Source: Cyclobacterium marinum DSM 745 (GTDB lineage Bacteria; Bacteroidota; Bacteroidia; Cytophagales; Cyclobacteriaceae). From it: a stretch of 64,000 nt of DNA. Shown in pieces: positions 36,400 through 45,819 of this stretch. The position numbers and the translations under genes were made by a program. Each line of letters begins with the position of its first letter. Position 1 is the stretch's first letter. Under the pieces are notes generated by a model. That model searched no databases. It worked only from the letters and a program-made list of their open reading frames with translations, and was not told where the DNA came from. The stretch is taken from assembly GCF_000222485.1 (NCBI RefSeq), contig NC_015914.1:1-64000 (forward strand), written 5' to 3'.

Positions 36400-37488
36400 T
36401 TAACCTGTAGGAAGCGACTTTCCTAAGAAACGAAGAAAATTTCCGTGAAAAATATTATCAATATCCTTATCAGAATATCCTCTTTTATCCAGAATCTCTT
36501 CATATTTCTGAAGATCTGCAATTGAGTTGAGGTCCCATGGAGACTGCTCTGTACCAAAGATACCGTCCAAATCACTACCTATTCCGATGTGTTCACTATC
36601 TCCAACCAATTGGCAAATGTGATCCCAATGATCCACCAAATGCTCCAATTTAATATCCAATTGCCAAGGATCAGAAATAGTATCTATAAAGCGAATGTCC
36701 ATAGCCCAGCAATCTAACATACCACCTATTACCGCACCTCTTTTTACTAGTTTTTTAATCTGTTCATCAGTTAACTGTCGCTGATTGGGTACAATTTTCC
36801 GGACATTGTGGTGACTTGCCCAAATAGGCCCTCCATATAAATCCAATGCTTGTTCAAAGCCTTGATCCGTAAGGTGGGTAAAGTCTAAAATCATTTTGTA
36901 CTGCTCCATTTTCGTTAGCAGCTCTTTGCCTAATTCAGTAATGGGACCTTCTGATTTGGTTCCCGGCGCGTATCTTCCCGGACCGAAATGAGACAATCCC
37001 AAAGCCCTTAGCCCATAATCGTAAGCCCTGTCTAAATAAGAAGGTGTCACCAAAGAATCTCCGCCTTCAAGATTCAAAATATAGCCAATGGCTTTATCTT
37101 CATCAGGAATACTGCTATCCTCCCAAAGTGCTACCATCTGATTCAGGTCTTTTCTTGTCAAGATCTGTTTCATTTCACCTATTGCTTCCATTTCCCTGTA
37201 CCAGGCCAGTTGGGCTTGAGTCATCGCCCAGGCTTGTTGAGGAGAATTCCATCCGGCAAGTGCGGAGTCCAGAGGGGAATACCTGGCCAATTGTGTGGCC
37301 ACAACAATACCAATTTTTCCTTTTCTCAATTCCGGCAAACAGACTGTACCTCTTCCCCTATCAGGCTTGTCAGGCATATGCATTTCAGCCTTTCTAATCT
37401 CAGAAAGCGGCTTACTTAGGTCCCTATTCCACTCAATGGCATTCATAGATAAATCCAAATGCGCATCCAGAATCAGCCTTTTACTCAT
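36400..37488 (-). CDS. Peptidase M19 family dipeptidase
   Basis: A 362-residue binuclear-zinc amidohydrolase of the renal dipeptidase family. Metal ligands are visible as His10/Asp12 (LDAHLDLS), Glu in LNLEGGDSL, and later His in LGLSHFG and the HHNVRK segment, plus the Asp in GIGSDLDGIFG. M19 enzymes split dipeptides, often with a D-residue, and some act on other amides or lactams. There is no signal peptide. The start overlaps the RidA stop by 4 bases. Confidence 0.88.
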   Translation of the reverse strand: MSKRLILDAHLDLSMNAIEWNRDLSKPLSEIRKAEMHMPDKPDRGRGTVCLPELRKGKIGIVVATQLARYSPLDSALAGWNSPQQAWAMTQAQLAWYREMEAIGEMKQILTRKDLNQMVALWEDSSIPDEDKAIGYILNLEGGDSLVTPSYLDRAYDYGLRALGLSHFGPGRYAPGTKSEGPITELGKELLTKMEQYKMILDFTHLTDQGFEQALDLYGGPIWASHHNVRKIVPNQRQLTDEQIKKLVKRGAVIGGMLDCWAMDIRFIDTISDPWQLDIKLEHLVDHWDHICQLVGDSEHIGIGSDLDGIFGTEQSPWDLNSIADLQKYEEILDKRGYSDKDIDNIFHGNFLRFLGKSLPTG

Positions 37489-37874
37489 TTTGAATCAGGT
37501 ATTTTAGCAGTACAATCGATCTCTACTTTAAGGTTTTCAGCCAATACAGATTGAACTGTAATTCGTGCAGGCTTGGTATTTTTAAAAAAGCTGGCATAAA
37601 CCTTATTGTATCGGTCAAACTCAGAAATATCTGATAAATGAACCGTGCATTTTACCACATTATCCATCGTACCTCCTGCAGCTTCTATAATTGCCTTAAT
37701 ATTTTCCAAAGTTCTCTGGGTCTCCTCTTCGATGGTTCCAAGTTTAAATTCTGAAGTTTCAAAATCTACCGAAGCTTGGCCGGAAACGAATAAAAATCCA
37801 TCAACCAAAATGGCGTCAGAATAAGCGCCGGTATCAAAACTTAAATCTCTTTTAGGGTGTACTATCTTTTTCAT
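37485..37874 (-). CDS. RidA/YjgF family enamine/imine deaminase
   Basis: The 129-residue protein has the RidA fold, with YSDAILVDGFLFVSGQ near the start and the key Arg in PARITVQSVLAENLKVEIDC. RidA enzymes hydrolyse reactive 2-aminoacrylate-type enamines and imines to keto acids and ammonia. Their presence in a catabolic operon suggests that an amino or imino intermediate forms. It overlaps the dipeptidase by 4 bases and follows the SDR after 33. Confidence 0.92.
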   Translation of the reverse strand: MKKIVHPKRDLSFDTGAYSDAILVDGFLFVSGQASVDFETSEFKLGTIEEETQRTLENIKAIIEAAGGTMDNVVKCTVHLSDISEFDRYNKVYASFFKNTKPARITVQSVLAENLKVEIDCTAKIPDSK

Positions 37875-37907
37875 TATTTGTATTTTTTAATTGTTTAAAC
37901 TTTATAT

Positions 37908-38714
37908 TTACCATGCTGTCCATCCGCCATCTACCACCAAGTTGTGCCCGGTAATATATGTAGAAGCATTGGAGAGCAAAAAACCTACAGATCCAGCCAC
38001 TTCAGTGGCCCTACCAACCCTTCCTAAAAATGTCCTTTTCTCCAAACATTTGATAAAATCCGGATGATCTTTTTGAACCTTACCGTTGGGGAATGGACCC
38101 GGGGAAATACTGTTGCACCGTATATTCTTGGGACCAAAATGCATGCCTAGGTACCGCGCCATCTGAATAATCCCGGCCTTACCTACTCCGTATTCAATAG
38201 GATTAGGTACCAAAGGAGGTGCATATATATTTTGGTCAGGTGAGCCCATTCCGTACATACTCCCGAACAATACGATGCTGCCCGATTGCTTGACCTCCAT
38301 CAATAGCCCTACGGCCCTTGCAAGTAAAAAGGTGGCGGTAAGTTCACTATGGATTACTTGGTCAAAGTCCTGTGCTTCCAACTTGTCTAGGGACTTTCCA
38401 CTGGCCGCAAAGGCAAGGTTTACCAAACCATCAGGACAGCCATATTTCTCATTATTCTCAGCTACAAATCCAGGGATAGCTTTAGTAACTGAAAGGTCAA
38501 ATTTAGAAGGAATCAAAAGACTTCCCAATTTGGCTTCCTCCGCAAAAACAAAGGACTTGTCCTCCCGGTCAATGCATAAAACCTTGGCGCCTTCCCTACA
38601 AAGGAAATGGGTTACGGCTTGACCCAAATACCCAGTCCCTCCCACAACCCAAATAGTTTTCCCTTCCAGAGAAAACGGAGAGGCAGTGAAATCAGCGGAT
38701 ATTGAATCAGGCAT
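37908..38714 (-). CDS. SDR family oxidoreductase (first of a pair)
   Basis: A classical SDR of about 268 residues with the cofactor motif VGGTGYLGQAV, an acidic residue after the second strand (LCIDRED), which suggests NAD, and the catalytic YGVGK. The ATG at 38714 (MPDSIS) is preferred to one at 38726 because GGAGG lies 7 bases before it. It overlaps the preceding SDR gene by 8 bases, so translation is coupled. The two SDRs share a layout, and similar pairs are seen in sugar and sugar-acid clusters. Confidence 0.88.
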   Translation of the reverse strand: MPDSISADFTASPFSLEGKTIWVVGGTGYLGQAVTHFLCREGAKVLCIDREDKSFVFAEEAKLGSLLIPSKFDLSVTKAIPGFVAENNEKYGCPDGLVNLAFAASGKSLDKLEAQDFDQVIHSELTATFLLARAVGLLMEVKQSGSIVLFGSMYGMGSPDQNIYAPPLVPNPIEYGVGKAGIIQMARYLGMHFGPKNIRCNSISPGPFPNGKVQKDHPDFIKCLEKRTFLGRVGRATEVAGSVGFLLSNASTYITGHNLVVDGGWTAW

Positions 38715-39483
38715 TAAGTCCTCCATCCATTAATATATTCTCGCCATTGATATAAGCTCCTGCTTCAGAAGCCAATAAAACTGCCAAACCTTTGATATCA
38801 TCAGTATTGGCCATCCTACCCATTGGTACCTTCTTATTGTAATTGGCAACAAATTGCTCAGGTTGGTTGTTGAACAAACCTCCGGGAGAAATACAATTGA
38901 ATCGGATATTTTTCCCTGCATTCATTTTAGCCATGAACCGACTTAAATTGATTAAGCCTGCGTTATGAAAAAAATAATCAGGAGGCAAGTCTCCCATACT
39001 GGTACCTTCATAATTGGAGAGGTCCGGACCTTTCATTCCCATCATCGAACTAATATTAATCACAGACCCACCTCCACTAGCGATAATCAAGTCTGTCATT
39101 GCCTTTAGTAAATCCCACATTCCTGTTGCATTTACCCGCATTGATTCATCAAACTCTTCCAGAGGTCGGTTGTAACCCTTCATAGGCCTGGACACAGCAT
39201 TGTTTACAAACACATGAAGTTTCCCAAATTTCTCCTTTAACTGTTGGGTAAACTTTGTTACTGAAGTGCTGTCCCCTTGGTCCACTTCCATGGCAAAAAC
39301 ATCCAGTCCTTTGGCTTTGAAGGTGGCAGCCGTTTTTTCTGCAGAAGTTAAATCCCTGGATGTGGTGATCACAGTTCCACCTGCTTCTGCCAACCCTTCT
39401 ACCAAGCATTTACCATATTGACCGGAACCTCCGGTAACAACAATGACCTTACCCTTTAAGCTCAATAATTCTTTAACGTCCAT
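38707..39483 (-). CDS. SDR family oxidoreductase lacking the catalytic lysine
   Basis: The 258-residue protein has the SDR cofactor motif (VTGGSGQYGKCLV), NNAV, the Ser of INISSMMG and Tyr170. The normally invariant lysine of YxxxK is replaced by Asn174 (YFFHNAG, codon AAC). The rest of the fold, including the C-terminal motif ISPGGLFNNQPE and GENILMDGG, is intact, so the gene is not decaying. It may be catalytically weak, use another base, or act as a partner of the second SDR. It overlaps the Gfo/Idh gene by 11 bases. Confidence 0.88.
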   Translation of the reverse strand: MDVKELLSLKGKVIVVTGGSGQYGKCLVEGLAEAGGTVITTSRDLTSAEKTAATFKAKGLDVFAMEVDQGDSTSVTKFTQQLKEKFGKLHVFVNNAVSRPMKGYNRPLEEFDESMRVNATGMWDLLKAMTDLIIASGGGSVINISSMMGMKGPDLSNYEGTSMGDLPPDYFFHNAGLINLSRFMAKMNAGKNIRFNCISPGGLFNNQPEQFVANYNKKVPMGRMANTDDIKGLAVLLASEAGAYINGENILMDGGLNA

Positions 39484-40405
39484 CTTTTGCTATATTAACA
39501 ACTATACCCCCATTTTCAAAACTCTCCTTGGCTCCAATGACCACTTCCATAATCGCAGAGGTTTTTTCAAATCCCAAATAGGGCTTCTCTCCTTTCAATG
39601 CTTCAATAAATACAATTAGATTGTCCCTAAACATGGAATAGGAATTCTGTATATCAGCCATCTTCCAACCATTTTCTCCAAAAAAGCTTAATTGAAAAGT
39701 GCCACAAATATCCTTGAACAAATGAACCGTTGCCTTGACTCCATTCTCGAAGGTAACCAAAACAATGTCTTCATCTACTTCCCCTATATGCTGTACCTTA
39801 ACCGGCTGTGGATCATCTAAGGTGCTAAATAGTGCTTCCAAGAGGTGTACACCATATTTTTTCCAATCTTTTTTGCCTACCGCTGTCACCAAACGAATTT
39901 TCCCAAGAGGCTTTATCCCTGTTTTGACTGTTCTGCATTCCTGTGAATACCTCATGGATGAACATGACATAAATACTTTTCCCAATTGATGCTGTTCAGT
40001 GAAATAGGCCAGATCCTCTCTGGAATAAACCAATGGCTTGTCTATAAAAAGAGGTACATTTGCCTCTAAAAAAGGCTTAGCCATCGCCACGTGATGTTCA
40101 GGATCATCTCTACCAAGGATAACCGCATCCACCTCTCCAATCATGTCTTCCAAATTCTCCACTACATGGGTAATCCCTGCATTTTTAGCAATACTATTGC
40201 TAATCTCAAGATCTTGCGTCCACACATGACTTACTTTGGCTCCCGGAATGCCAAGGGTATCTTGATTGGCTTGTAAATAATCCGAAACTGCAGGATACCC
40301 TATTTCATTAATTATATCCTCATCAAAAGTTCCATTGATGATCGATGACCAGGAATAAGGGTGGGCATTTCCAGGACTCATTCCTATCATTCCTATTTTT
40401 AGCAT
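39473..40405 (-). CDS. Gfo/Idh/MocA family oxidoreductase
   Basis: An NAD(P)-dependent dehydrogenase of about 310 residues. The first domain starts IGMIGMSPGNAH, and the family motif appears as PLFIDKPLVYS (the EKP motif as DKP). The ATG at 40405 is chosen because the Rossmann strand starts there, and a longer frame would add 42 unrelated residues. Substrates in the family are mostly sugars or sugar acids. It follows the aldo/keto reductase after 52 bases. Confidence 0.85.
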   Translation of the reverse strand: MLKIGMIGMSPGNAHPYSWSSIINGTFDEDIINEIGYPAVSDYLQANQDTLGIPGAKVSHVWTQDLEISNSIAKNAGITHVVENLEDMIGEVDAVILGRDDPEHHVAMAKPFLEANVPLFIDKPLVYSREDLAYFTEQHQLGKVFMSCSSMRYSQECRTVKTGIKPLGKIRLVTAVGKKDWKKYGVHLLEALFSTLDDPQPVKVQHIGEVDEDIVLVTFENGVKATVHLFKDICGTFQLSFFGENGWKMADIQNSYSMFRDNLIVFIEALKGEKPYLGFEKTSAIMEVVIGAKESFENGGIVVNIAKDGR

Positions 40406-40457
40406 TTTCTTTTGGTTATTAGTAAAAGCAATTTCATGTTCTAATTTTTCCTTGACA

Positions 40458-41405
40458 CTAAAGCCAACCCATCCTGTCCCAATAAGGAATATTGATAAAT
40501 TCCGGATCCGGAAAAGGGATGGCACCTGCAAGCAGTTTTTTATTTAAGGCAGGCAAGCCTGCAGTTTCTAGGGCATTTTCTAAATAAACAGGTTTATCAA
40601 TCCCCACCAATACCGAAGTAATTTTGTCTTGGTCTAACACATAGCGGGTGGCATATTCGGGCAATGTCATGCCCTCTTTCGCAGCCAAGTTCGCATATTG
40701 CGAAATATGATGTTCTATTGCAGCCAAGGGTGCTTTAAGGTTTTTTCCTCGGTCACTTAACATTCCTCTCATCAATACTGAGCGAACAACCATACCTACG
40801 CCTTTTTTAGCTCCCAAATCAAAAATCTCCGCCTGCCGCTGATCCAATAAGTTAAAAGGCAGTTGAATAACTTCCCACAAACCTGAGTTGATTGCTGTTT
40901 CCGACTCCTTTACTGTATAGGTGGAAGCCCCTATGGACTTGGTTAAACCTTCCTTTTTCAAATCTTCAAAGGTTCTGCAGACTGTCTCATTCTTTAAAAT
41001 GCTTAAATCCGCTTGGTGTAACATCAGTACATCCACATAATCCATCCTCAAGGCTACTAAACTCTCTTCAAGTGAGCCTCTTATTATGTGCGCCAGGGTT
41101 TTGTCATCAGGCAATTCTCCAGCAGAATTTTTCAAATGTTGACATTTGGTGCAAATAACGACTTCCTCCCGCCTATGGCGAAAAGCTTTGCCAATCAATT
41201 CCTCACTTTTGCCATACATCCTAGCTGTATCAAAAAAATTAACCCCTTTATCCAGAGCTTGAAGCAATAGAGCAATCGCCTCCGTTTCCTGCAACATATC
41301 TTTCTCTGAATGAATCCCGGGGCCATATGGCAGACCGATTTCCACACCCCCGAAAGCAATTTGGGAGACTTCTATTCCGGTATTTCCTAATACACTTAGC
41401 TTCAT
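40458..41405 (-). CDS. Aldo/keto reductase
   Basis: A 315-residue TIM-barrel reductase with the catalytic tetrad visible: Asp in NFFDTARMYG, Tyr in the same motif, Lys in VVICTKCQH and His in VDVLMLHQAD. It resembles the L-fucose dehydrogenase and D-threo-aldose dehydrogenase-like branch, which oxidises sugars with NAD(P). The start overlaps the aldolase stop by 4 bases (ATGA). A sugar or sugar-acid substrate is likely but not proven. Confidence 0.9.
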   Translation of the reverse strand: MKLSVLGNTGIEVSQIAFGGVEIGLPYGPGIHSEKDMLQETEAIALLLQALDKGVNFFDTARMYGKSEELIGKAFRHRREEVVICTKCQHLKNSAGELPDDKTLAHIIRGSLEESLVALRMDYVDVLMLHQADLSILKNETVCRTFEDLKKEGLTKSIGASTYTVKESETAINSGLWEVIQLPFNLLDQRQAEIFDLGAKKGVGMVVRSVLMRGMLSDRGKNLKAPLAAIEHHISQYANLAAKEGMTLPEYATRYVLDQDKITSVLVGIDKPVYLENALETAGLPALNKKLLAGAIPFPDPEFINIPYWDRMGWL

Positions 41406-42223
41406 TTTTTGGCGCCGTAATACCCCTTTTCATTGTTCACCTTCTCAGCTGCATTTCCAAAACCAGCTACCAGGTCAGCACAATACTTCGTGAGAGTCAA
41501 AACATCTGCTCCGATGCTTATAAACTGATATCCCATATCTTGGTATGCAGCTACCTTGGTTATAGGGCCTGTGGTCCCGGCAAATTTGCCATATTTCCTT
41601 GCGACATCTACCACCTTTTTTCTGGCTTCTTGAATCTTTGGGTGGTCCATGTCTCCTGGAGCTCCAATGGCCTGACTGAAATCTCCCGGACCAAAAAACA
41701 ACATATCAAAACCATCTAATTTGGCGATTTCCTCCAAATCTTCTAATGGTTCAGGATCTTCAATTTGAAAAATAACGAAACGCTGTTGGTTAGCATCCTT
41801 TAGGTACGCTTTAAAATTTCCGGCAGCATAAGCTCCATCCGCATTTCCCCCATCAATTGCACGTTTTCCAATGGGATGAAACCGTGTCATTTCAATGACC
41901 TTTTTGGCATCGGCCAGGCTCATGACATGAGGAACCATTATCCCACTGGCATCGAGCTCTAAGGGTTTTACATAATCACTGTAACTTCCCCTAGGAACCC
42001 TTACTAGAGTATCTTTCCCCTGAGATTTAGCAGCCCAAATTTGAGAAGCCAATATGGACCAATCCTGGCCAATGTGCTCCTGATCCAGCCACAAACAGTC
42101 GAATCCTGCTTGTGCAGCAATTTCAACAACGCGGGCGTCTGCCAAGTTTACTTTGAAAGAACAAACATTCTCTCCGTTCCTTAATTTCTTAAGCACTAGG
42201 CTTTCTCTCATTTTTATAGTCAT
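41402..42223 (-). CDS. HpcH/HpaI family class II aldolase
   Basis: A 273-residue divalent-metal aldolase that makes or splits 2-keto-3-deoxy or 4-hydroxy-2-oxo acids, releasing pyruvate. Motifs are CLWLDQEHIG, LVRVPRGSY, the metal-ligand stretch FQIEDPEPLEDL and GPGDFSQAIG. It is first in the operon and so probably defines the pathway: a sugar-acid-like compound is oxidised, dehydrated and cleaved. A start at 42211 (MRESLVLKK) is also possible and would fit the promoter spacing better. Confidence 0.88.
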   Translation of the reverse strand: MTIKMRESLVLKKLRNGENVCSFKVNLADARVVEIAAQAGFDCLWLDQEHIGQDWSILASQIWAAKSQGKDTLVRVPRGSYSDYVKPLELDASGIMVPHVMSLADAKKVIEMTRFHPIGKRAIDGGNADGAYAAGNFKAYLKDANQQRFVIFQIEDPEPLEDLEEIAKLDGFDMLFFGPGDFSQAIGAPGDMDHPKIQEARKKVVDVARKYGKFAGTTGPITKVAAYQDMGYQFISIGADVLTLTKYCADLVAGFGNAAEKVNNEKGYYGAKK

Positions 42224-42240
42224 ATCGGTATTTGCTTGAT

Positions 42241-42248
42241 CAAATATA
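42241..42248 (-). promoter_or_regulatory. Bacteroidota -7 box for the aldolase operon
   Basis: On the minus strand the sequence reads TATATTTG, a perfect TAnnTTTG, 17 bases before the ATG at 42223 and 29 before the ATG at 42211. The -33 element is not clear. Confidence 0.4.
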
Positions 42249-42466
42249 CCAAAGGACTATTAGAGACACTATTACTTTTATTTTAAATAATGATACTATT
42301 TTTCGAATTCAAGGACAATACTATTTATAGGAAAACTAGCAGAAAACGAGTAAGAAAAATGGTGTCATCAAAAGGCATCCTATTTGTATAACCTAGAAGG
42401 CTCCGGTATATTAAGCCTCAGTCTTATTATCCATGCTCCCCACAACAACATAGGGGATAAAACCTT

Positions 42467-43195
42467 TTACTCAAGACCTTTTTTCTGAGGATTCCAAAAT
42501 GGCTTGGTTTTGACTTGATTGCTGTCCCAGCCCAACTCTTTTCTAAAAAAGTTATTTAACTGAACACAAATTCTACTGTCTCCGGCAATATAAACCATTT
42601 TCTTCCCTTCCATCTTTTCTACCTTTTCTTTGATCAAGGCTATAATTTCTTTTTGGGGATTTAAAGGCATTTCATAGAAACCAAATGGTTTGGATTTGTC
42701 AGTATCTGAAAACATTTCCTTTTTGTTAGAACTGTAAATAATACCTTCAATTTGCTTCCCTTTCTCTAGGTTTCTCTGAATGACATACAAATGAGACAAA
42801 GCGGATAAATCTCCTACCATAAGGTAACTATCAGCGGAATGGTCAACTAGAAATTTTCCTTTTTTCCATTTAAAATAGACTTGATCACCCGGTTGCCTTT
42901 TTTCTACCCACTGGGCTCCTATACCCTTGCTGTGGGTAGCTATGGCCAAATCCAAAAAACCTTCCTTTATGTTAAGATCCCATACACTATAACTTCTAAT
43001 TTTGTCTTTCATGGAAAGGTCTTCCTTGCCAATTCCAATCCCCAAACGTAAAAAATACCCCGGAACAAAATCTACCTTAGTGAAAGTGTCTGATTTCAAA
43101 CGAATCTTATAGACTGCTTCCGACAATTTGGTTTTGTCCACTATCAATGCTTCCTGAAGCACCACTTTTTTTATTATGTTCTCAATTATCCCCAT
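42467..43195 (-). CDS. Siderophore-interacting protein, FAD-binding reductase
   Basis: The 242-residue protein has the ferredoxin-reductase-like FAD domain (RSYSVWD as the flavin motif, LAIATHSKGIGAQW) and an NAD(P)-binding half with VGDLSALSHLYVI and YIAGDSRICVQLNNFF. This matches the ViuB/SIP family, which reduces ferric siderophore complexes to free iron. No siderophore uptake or synthesis genes are nearby. It is 90 bases downstream of the NmrA-like SDR on the same strand. Confidence 0.85.
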   Translation of the reverse strand: MGIIENIIKKVVLQEALIVDKTKLSEAVYKIRLKSDTFTKVDFVPGYFLRLGIGIGKEDLSMKDKIRSYSVWDLNIKEGFLDLAIATHSKGIGAQWVEKRQPGDQVYFKWKKGKFLVDHSADSYLMVGDLSALSHLYVIQRNLEKGKQIEGIIYSSNKKEMFSDTDKSKPFGFYEMPLNPQKEIIALIKEKVEKMEGKKMVYIAGDSRICVQLNNFFRKELGWDSNQVKTKPFWNPQKKGLE

Positions 43196-43284
43196 TGTAT
43201 CACTGTTAAACCTTAGCTTATTTTTTAATAGTTACCCGTATTTTATTCTTTTCTTAATAAATAAAAAACTGAGTTTAGGACTGG

Positions 43285-44148
43285 CTACTCCCCTCTTGTC
43301 ATCCCATCCTTTACTGCTTTCACCATTGCCAATGGTTCTTGGTGGGGTCTACCAATTGCCTTTTCGAAATCAGAAGGCACGTCATTGGCCCCCTGCTCTA
43401 TGCCTTCATAAATTCCGGCGATTACAGTCCCTATAAAATCACCTAGGGCTGCTGTTCTTTCTTTCCTATAGGCTTCTACCGACACCTGATGGTAAAACAA
43501 CCGGGTTCCATACACTTCATTGATAATGTCAGCCAATTCTTGTTGAGTAATGGGTCTTCCTCCTAGGTTATAAATTTGTCCATTGTGTTCATCTTCCAAC
43601 AACATTTGGGTATAAGCCTTGGCTAATTCACCTCTACTTGTATAAGAACATTTGCCCGTACCTGCACAATTTCTGATTTCACCCTCTTCGATATAGTGCC
43701 CAATGTATTCAATATCAGGTTCGATGTAAATCCCATTTCTTCCGATTGCCCAAAGAAGACCTGATGCTTGAATATCCTTCTCAGTTTGCCTGTTGCTTTT
43801 AACGATAGGACTAAATGCAGTGTTTTCTTCGTCCCCAATAATACTGGTATAAACAATTTTTTTAACGCCGTTTTGTTTTGCTGCGTCAATCACATTTCTA
43901 TGTTGCTGGATTCTCTTTTCAGGGTCATCCATTCCCGAAACCAATAACACGGTATCAATTCCTTTCAATGCTTCGTTGAATTGATCTCGACTGTTGTAAT
44001 CTCCTTTCCTGATCTCAATTCCAAGTTGTTTCGCATTTTTCGGGGTTCTGGCAATTCCGATGACTTGGTTATCACCCACTTCTTTAATCAATTCGTTCAC
44101 AATGGAAGCTCCTAATTTCCCACTGGCTGATGTAATTGCTATTTTCAT
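43285..44148 (-). CDS. NmrA-like SDR (NAD(P)H-binding, quinone oxidoreductase-like)
   Basis: An atypical SDR of about 287 residues with the NAD(P) motif ITSASGKLGASIV and an Asp in the fold (RKGDYNSRDQFNEAL). It lacks a canonical YxxxK. It resembles QorB and azoreductase-type NmrA proteins, which act as redox sensors or quinone reductases. The ATG at 44148 (MKIAITSAS) is chosen because the longer frame to 44214 adds 22 unrelated residues. It may be co-transcribed with the siderophore-interacting flavoprotein. Confidence 0.85.
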   Translation of the reverse strand: MKIAITSASGKLGASIVNELIKEVGDNQVIGIARTPKNAKQLGIEIRKGDYNSRDQFNEALKGIDTVLLVSGMDDPEKRIQQHRNVIDAAKQNGVKKIVYTSIIGDEENTAFSPIVKSNRQTEKDIQASGLLWAIGRNGIYIEPDIEYIGHYIEEGEIRNCAGTGKCSYTSRGELAKAYTQMLLEDEHNGQIYNLGGRPITQQELADIINEVYGTRLFYHQVSVEAYRKERTAALGDFIGTVIAGIYEGIEQGANDVPSDFEKAIGRPHQEPLAMVKAVKDGMTRGE

Positions 44149-44352
44149 GATATTTTTTCTTTGTTTCGATCCTGAAATGGTGCAAACAAACACCTGTTTT
44201 ACTTTATTTATCAAAGATCGTAAGAAGCCTTCGTTCTATAAAGGTTAATCCTTAGCCATAAATGGTAAATATGGGAATTGAAATCTCAGGCCTACCTGTA
44301 AAAGAAGATTAATTCTTCTTTCAGGAAAAATGGTCCTCTATTGCAGTGGAAA

Positions 44353-45552
44353 CTATACTTCCTCAACATTTAATCCATTCAAGAAATCAGCCAGTGTATA
44401 GCCCATACTGAAGCAGCCTTGAAGTAAATACCCTCCAGTGGGCGCATACCAGTCCAGCATCTCCCCAATGGCATAAACATTGGGCATTTTTTTTACTTGA
44501 AAATGTGAATCAATTTCATCCAACGCTATTCCACCAATGGTAGAAATTGCTTCGTCCAATGGTCCGGCAGATTTAAGCTTAATGGGCACAGCTTTGATCG
44601 TTTGAAGAAGTAAATCGGGATTTGAAAATGTATATTTGTCACAAAATTGTTTTAATAAAGCAATGGAAGTACGATCAAGGTTGAGCGCTTTACTTAAAAC
44701 ACCTGTTATTTTAGTCTGCCGCGAACCATTGAATTTCGCTTTCAACTGAGCCATCGTTAGCCCGGGCTTCAAATCCAAATAGACAATAGCCTCCTTTTTT
44801 AACCGCAAGACATCTTGAATTTCACGACTTAGGGCATAGATCGCATTGCCCTCCAGTCCAAACTTAGAAATATTTAACTCACCCTTAATCAATTGATTAC
44901 CAAAGGACAAAGCAATGTTTTTTAGAGGTTTACCTTCATGTGCTTCAATAAATCCCTTGCCCCAAGCAACTTCAAAGGCGCAATTGGCAGCCCTTAGTGG
45001 TTGGACCTTTATTCCTTTATCTTCAAATTTCTTCTTCCATACTCCATCAGCCCCAGTCACTTTCCAGCTTGCCCCACCTAAAGCAAAAACTACAATATCG
45101 GAATCAATTTTTTGGTCCTTATCAAATTGTAATTGTCCATCTTTATCCCAGCCCAACCACTGGGTATTCAATCGGAACTGAATGTCCTTGGCAACTAAAT
45201 AGGCTGTAATTTTATTGAGCACCTCAATGGGTTTTATTCCCCTTTCAGGAAAAACACGGTTACTTGACCCTACAAAGGTGGGTACATTAAGCTTTTTCAA
45301 CCAATTTATCAGATCCTTATTTGTAAACCGTTGCAAAGCGGGCGACATAAATTCACTTGGCACATAGGGTTTAATAAGTGATTCCAAACTAGTATTGTAA
45401 GTCAAATTCAAACCACCTTCCCCGGCTACCAAAAACTTCCTTCCCAAGGTCTTTTTTTGCTCACACAAGGTTACCTTATATTTTGCCGTGTCAATATGCG
45501 CAGCGAATAGCAGCGCTGCAGCACCTCCACCTATAATGGTAATTTTTTTCAT
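44353..45552 (-). CDS. TIGR03862/HI0933-like FAD-dependent flavoprotein
   Basis: The 399-residue protein starts with a Rossmann FAD motif (ITIIGGGAAALLFAAHI), followed by GRKFLVAGEGGLNLTYN and GGASWKVTGADG, and ends with the second FAD segment NVYAIGEMLDWYAPTGGYLLQGCFSMG. This is the BaiN/HI0933-like family of unknown role, in the TIGR03862 branch. The isoform signature PTGGYLLQ is intact. It is a stand-alone gene with 267 bases upstream that hold nothing clear. Confidence 0.88.
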   Translation of the reverse strand: MKKITIIGGGAAALLFAAHIDTAKYKVTLCEQKKTLGRKFLVAGEGGLNLTYNTSLESLIKPYVPSEFMSPALQRFTNKDLINWLKKLNVPTFVGSSNRVFPERGIKPIEVLNKITAYLVAKDIQFRLNTQWLGWDKDGQLQFDKDQKIDSDIVVFALGGASWKVTGADGVWKKKFEDKGIKVQPLRAANCAFEVAWGKGFIEAHEGKPLKNIALSFGNQLIKGELNISKFGLEGNAIYALSREIQDVLRLKKEAIVYLDLKPGLTMAQLKAKFNGSRQTKITGVLSKALNLDRTSIALLKQFCDKYTFSNPDLLLQTIKAVPIKLKSAGPLDEAISTIGGIALDEIDSHFQVKKMPNVYAIGEMLDWYAPTGGYLLQGCFSMGYTLADFLNGLNVEEV

Positions 45553-45819
45553 CTACAAAATACGGGATTAGAAAGTTGGTAATAAGCAGATTCAGCTATA
45601 TAATAGTTGGTCGACTTACAGCCACCTATTTGCATCAATTATTTTTCAATGGTTGCTCGATAAATTGGCACTAAAGAAGAGGCCAGAAATGTAACAGCAA
45701 ATTTACCCTGATATTTTTATCTTCTAATACCGAAACTCAATTTATACTGCTTGAAGAACAAATAAAGCCACCCTTCAAGCCTTACAGACCTATTCAGCAA
45801 TAGAATTAGCGATATCAGT

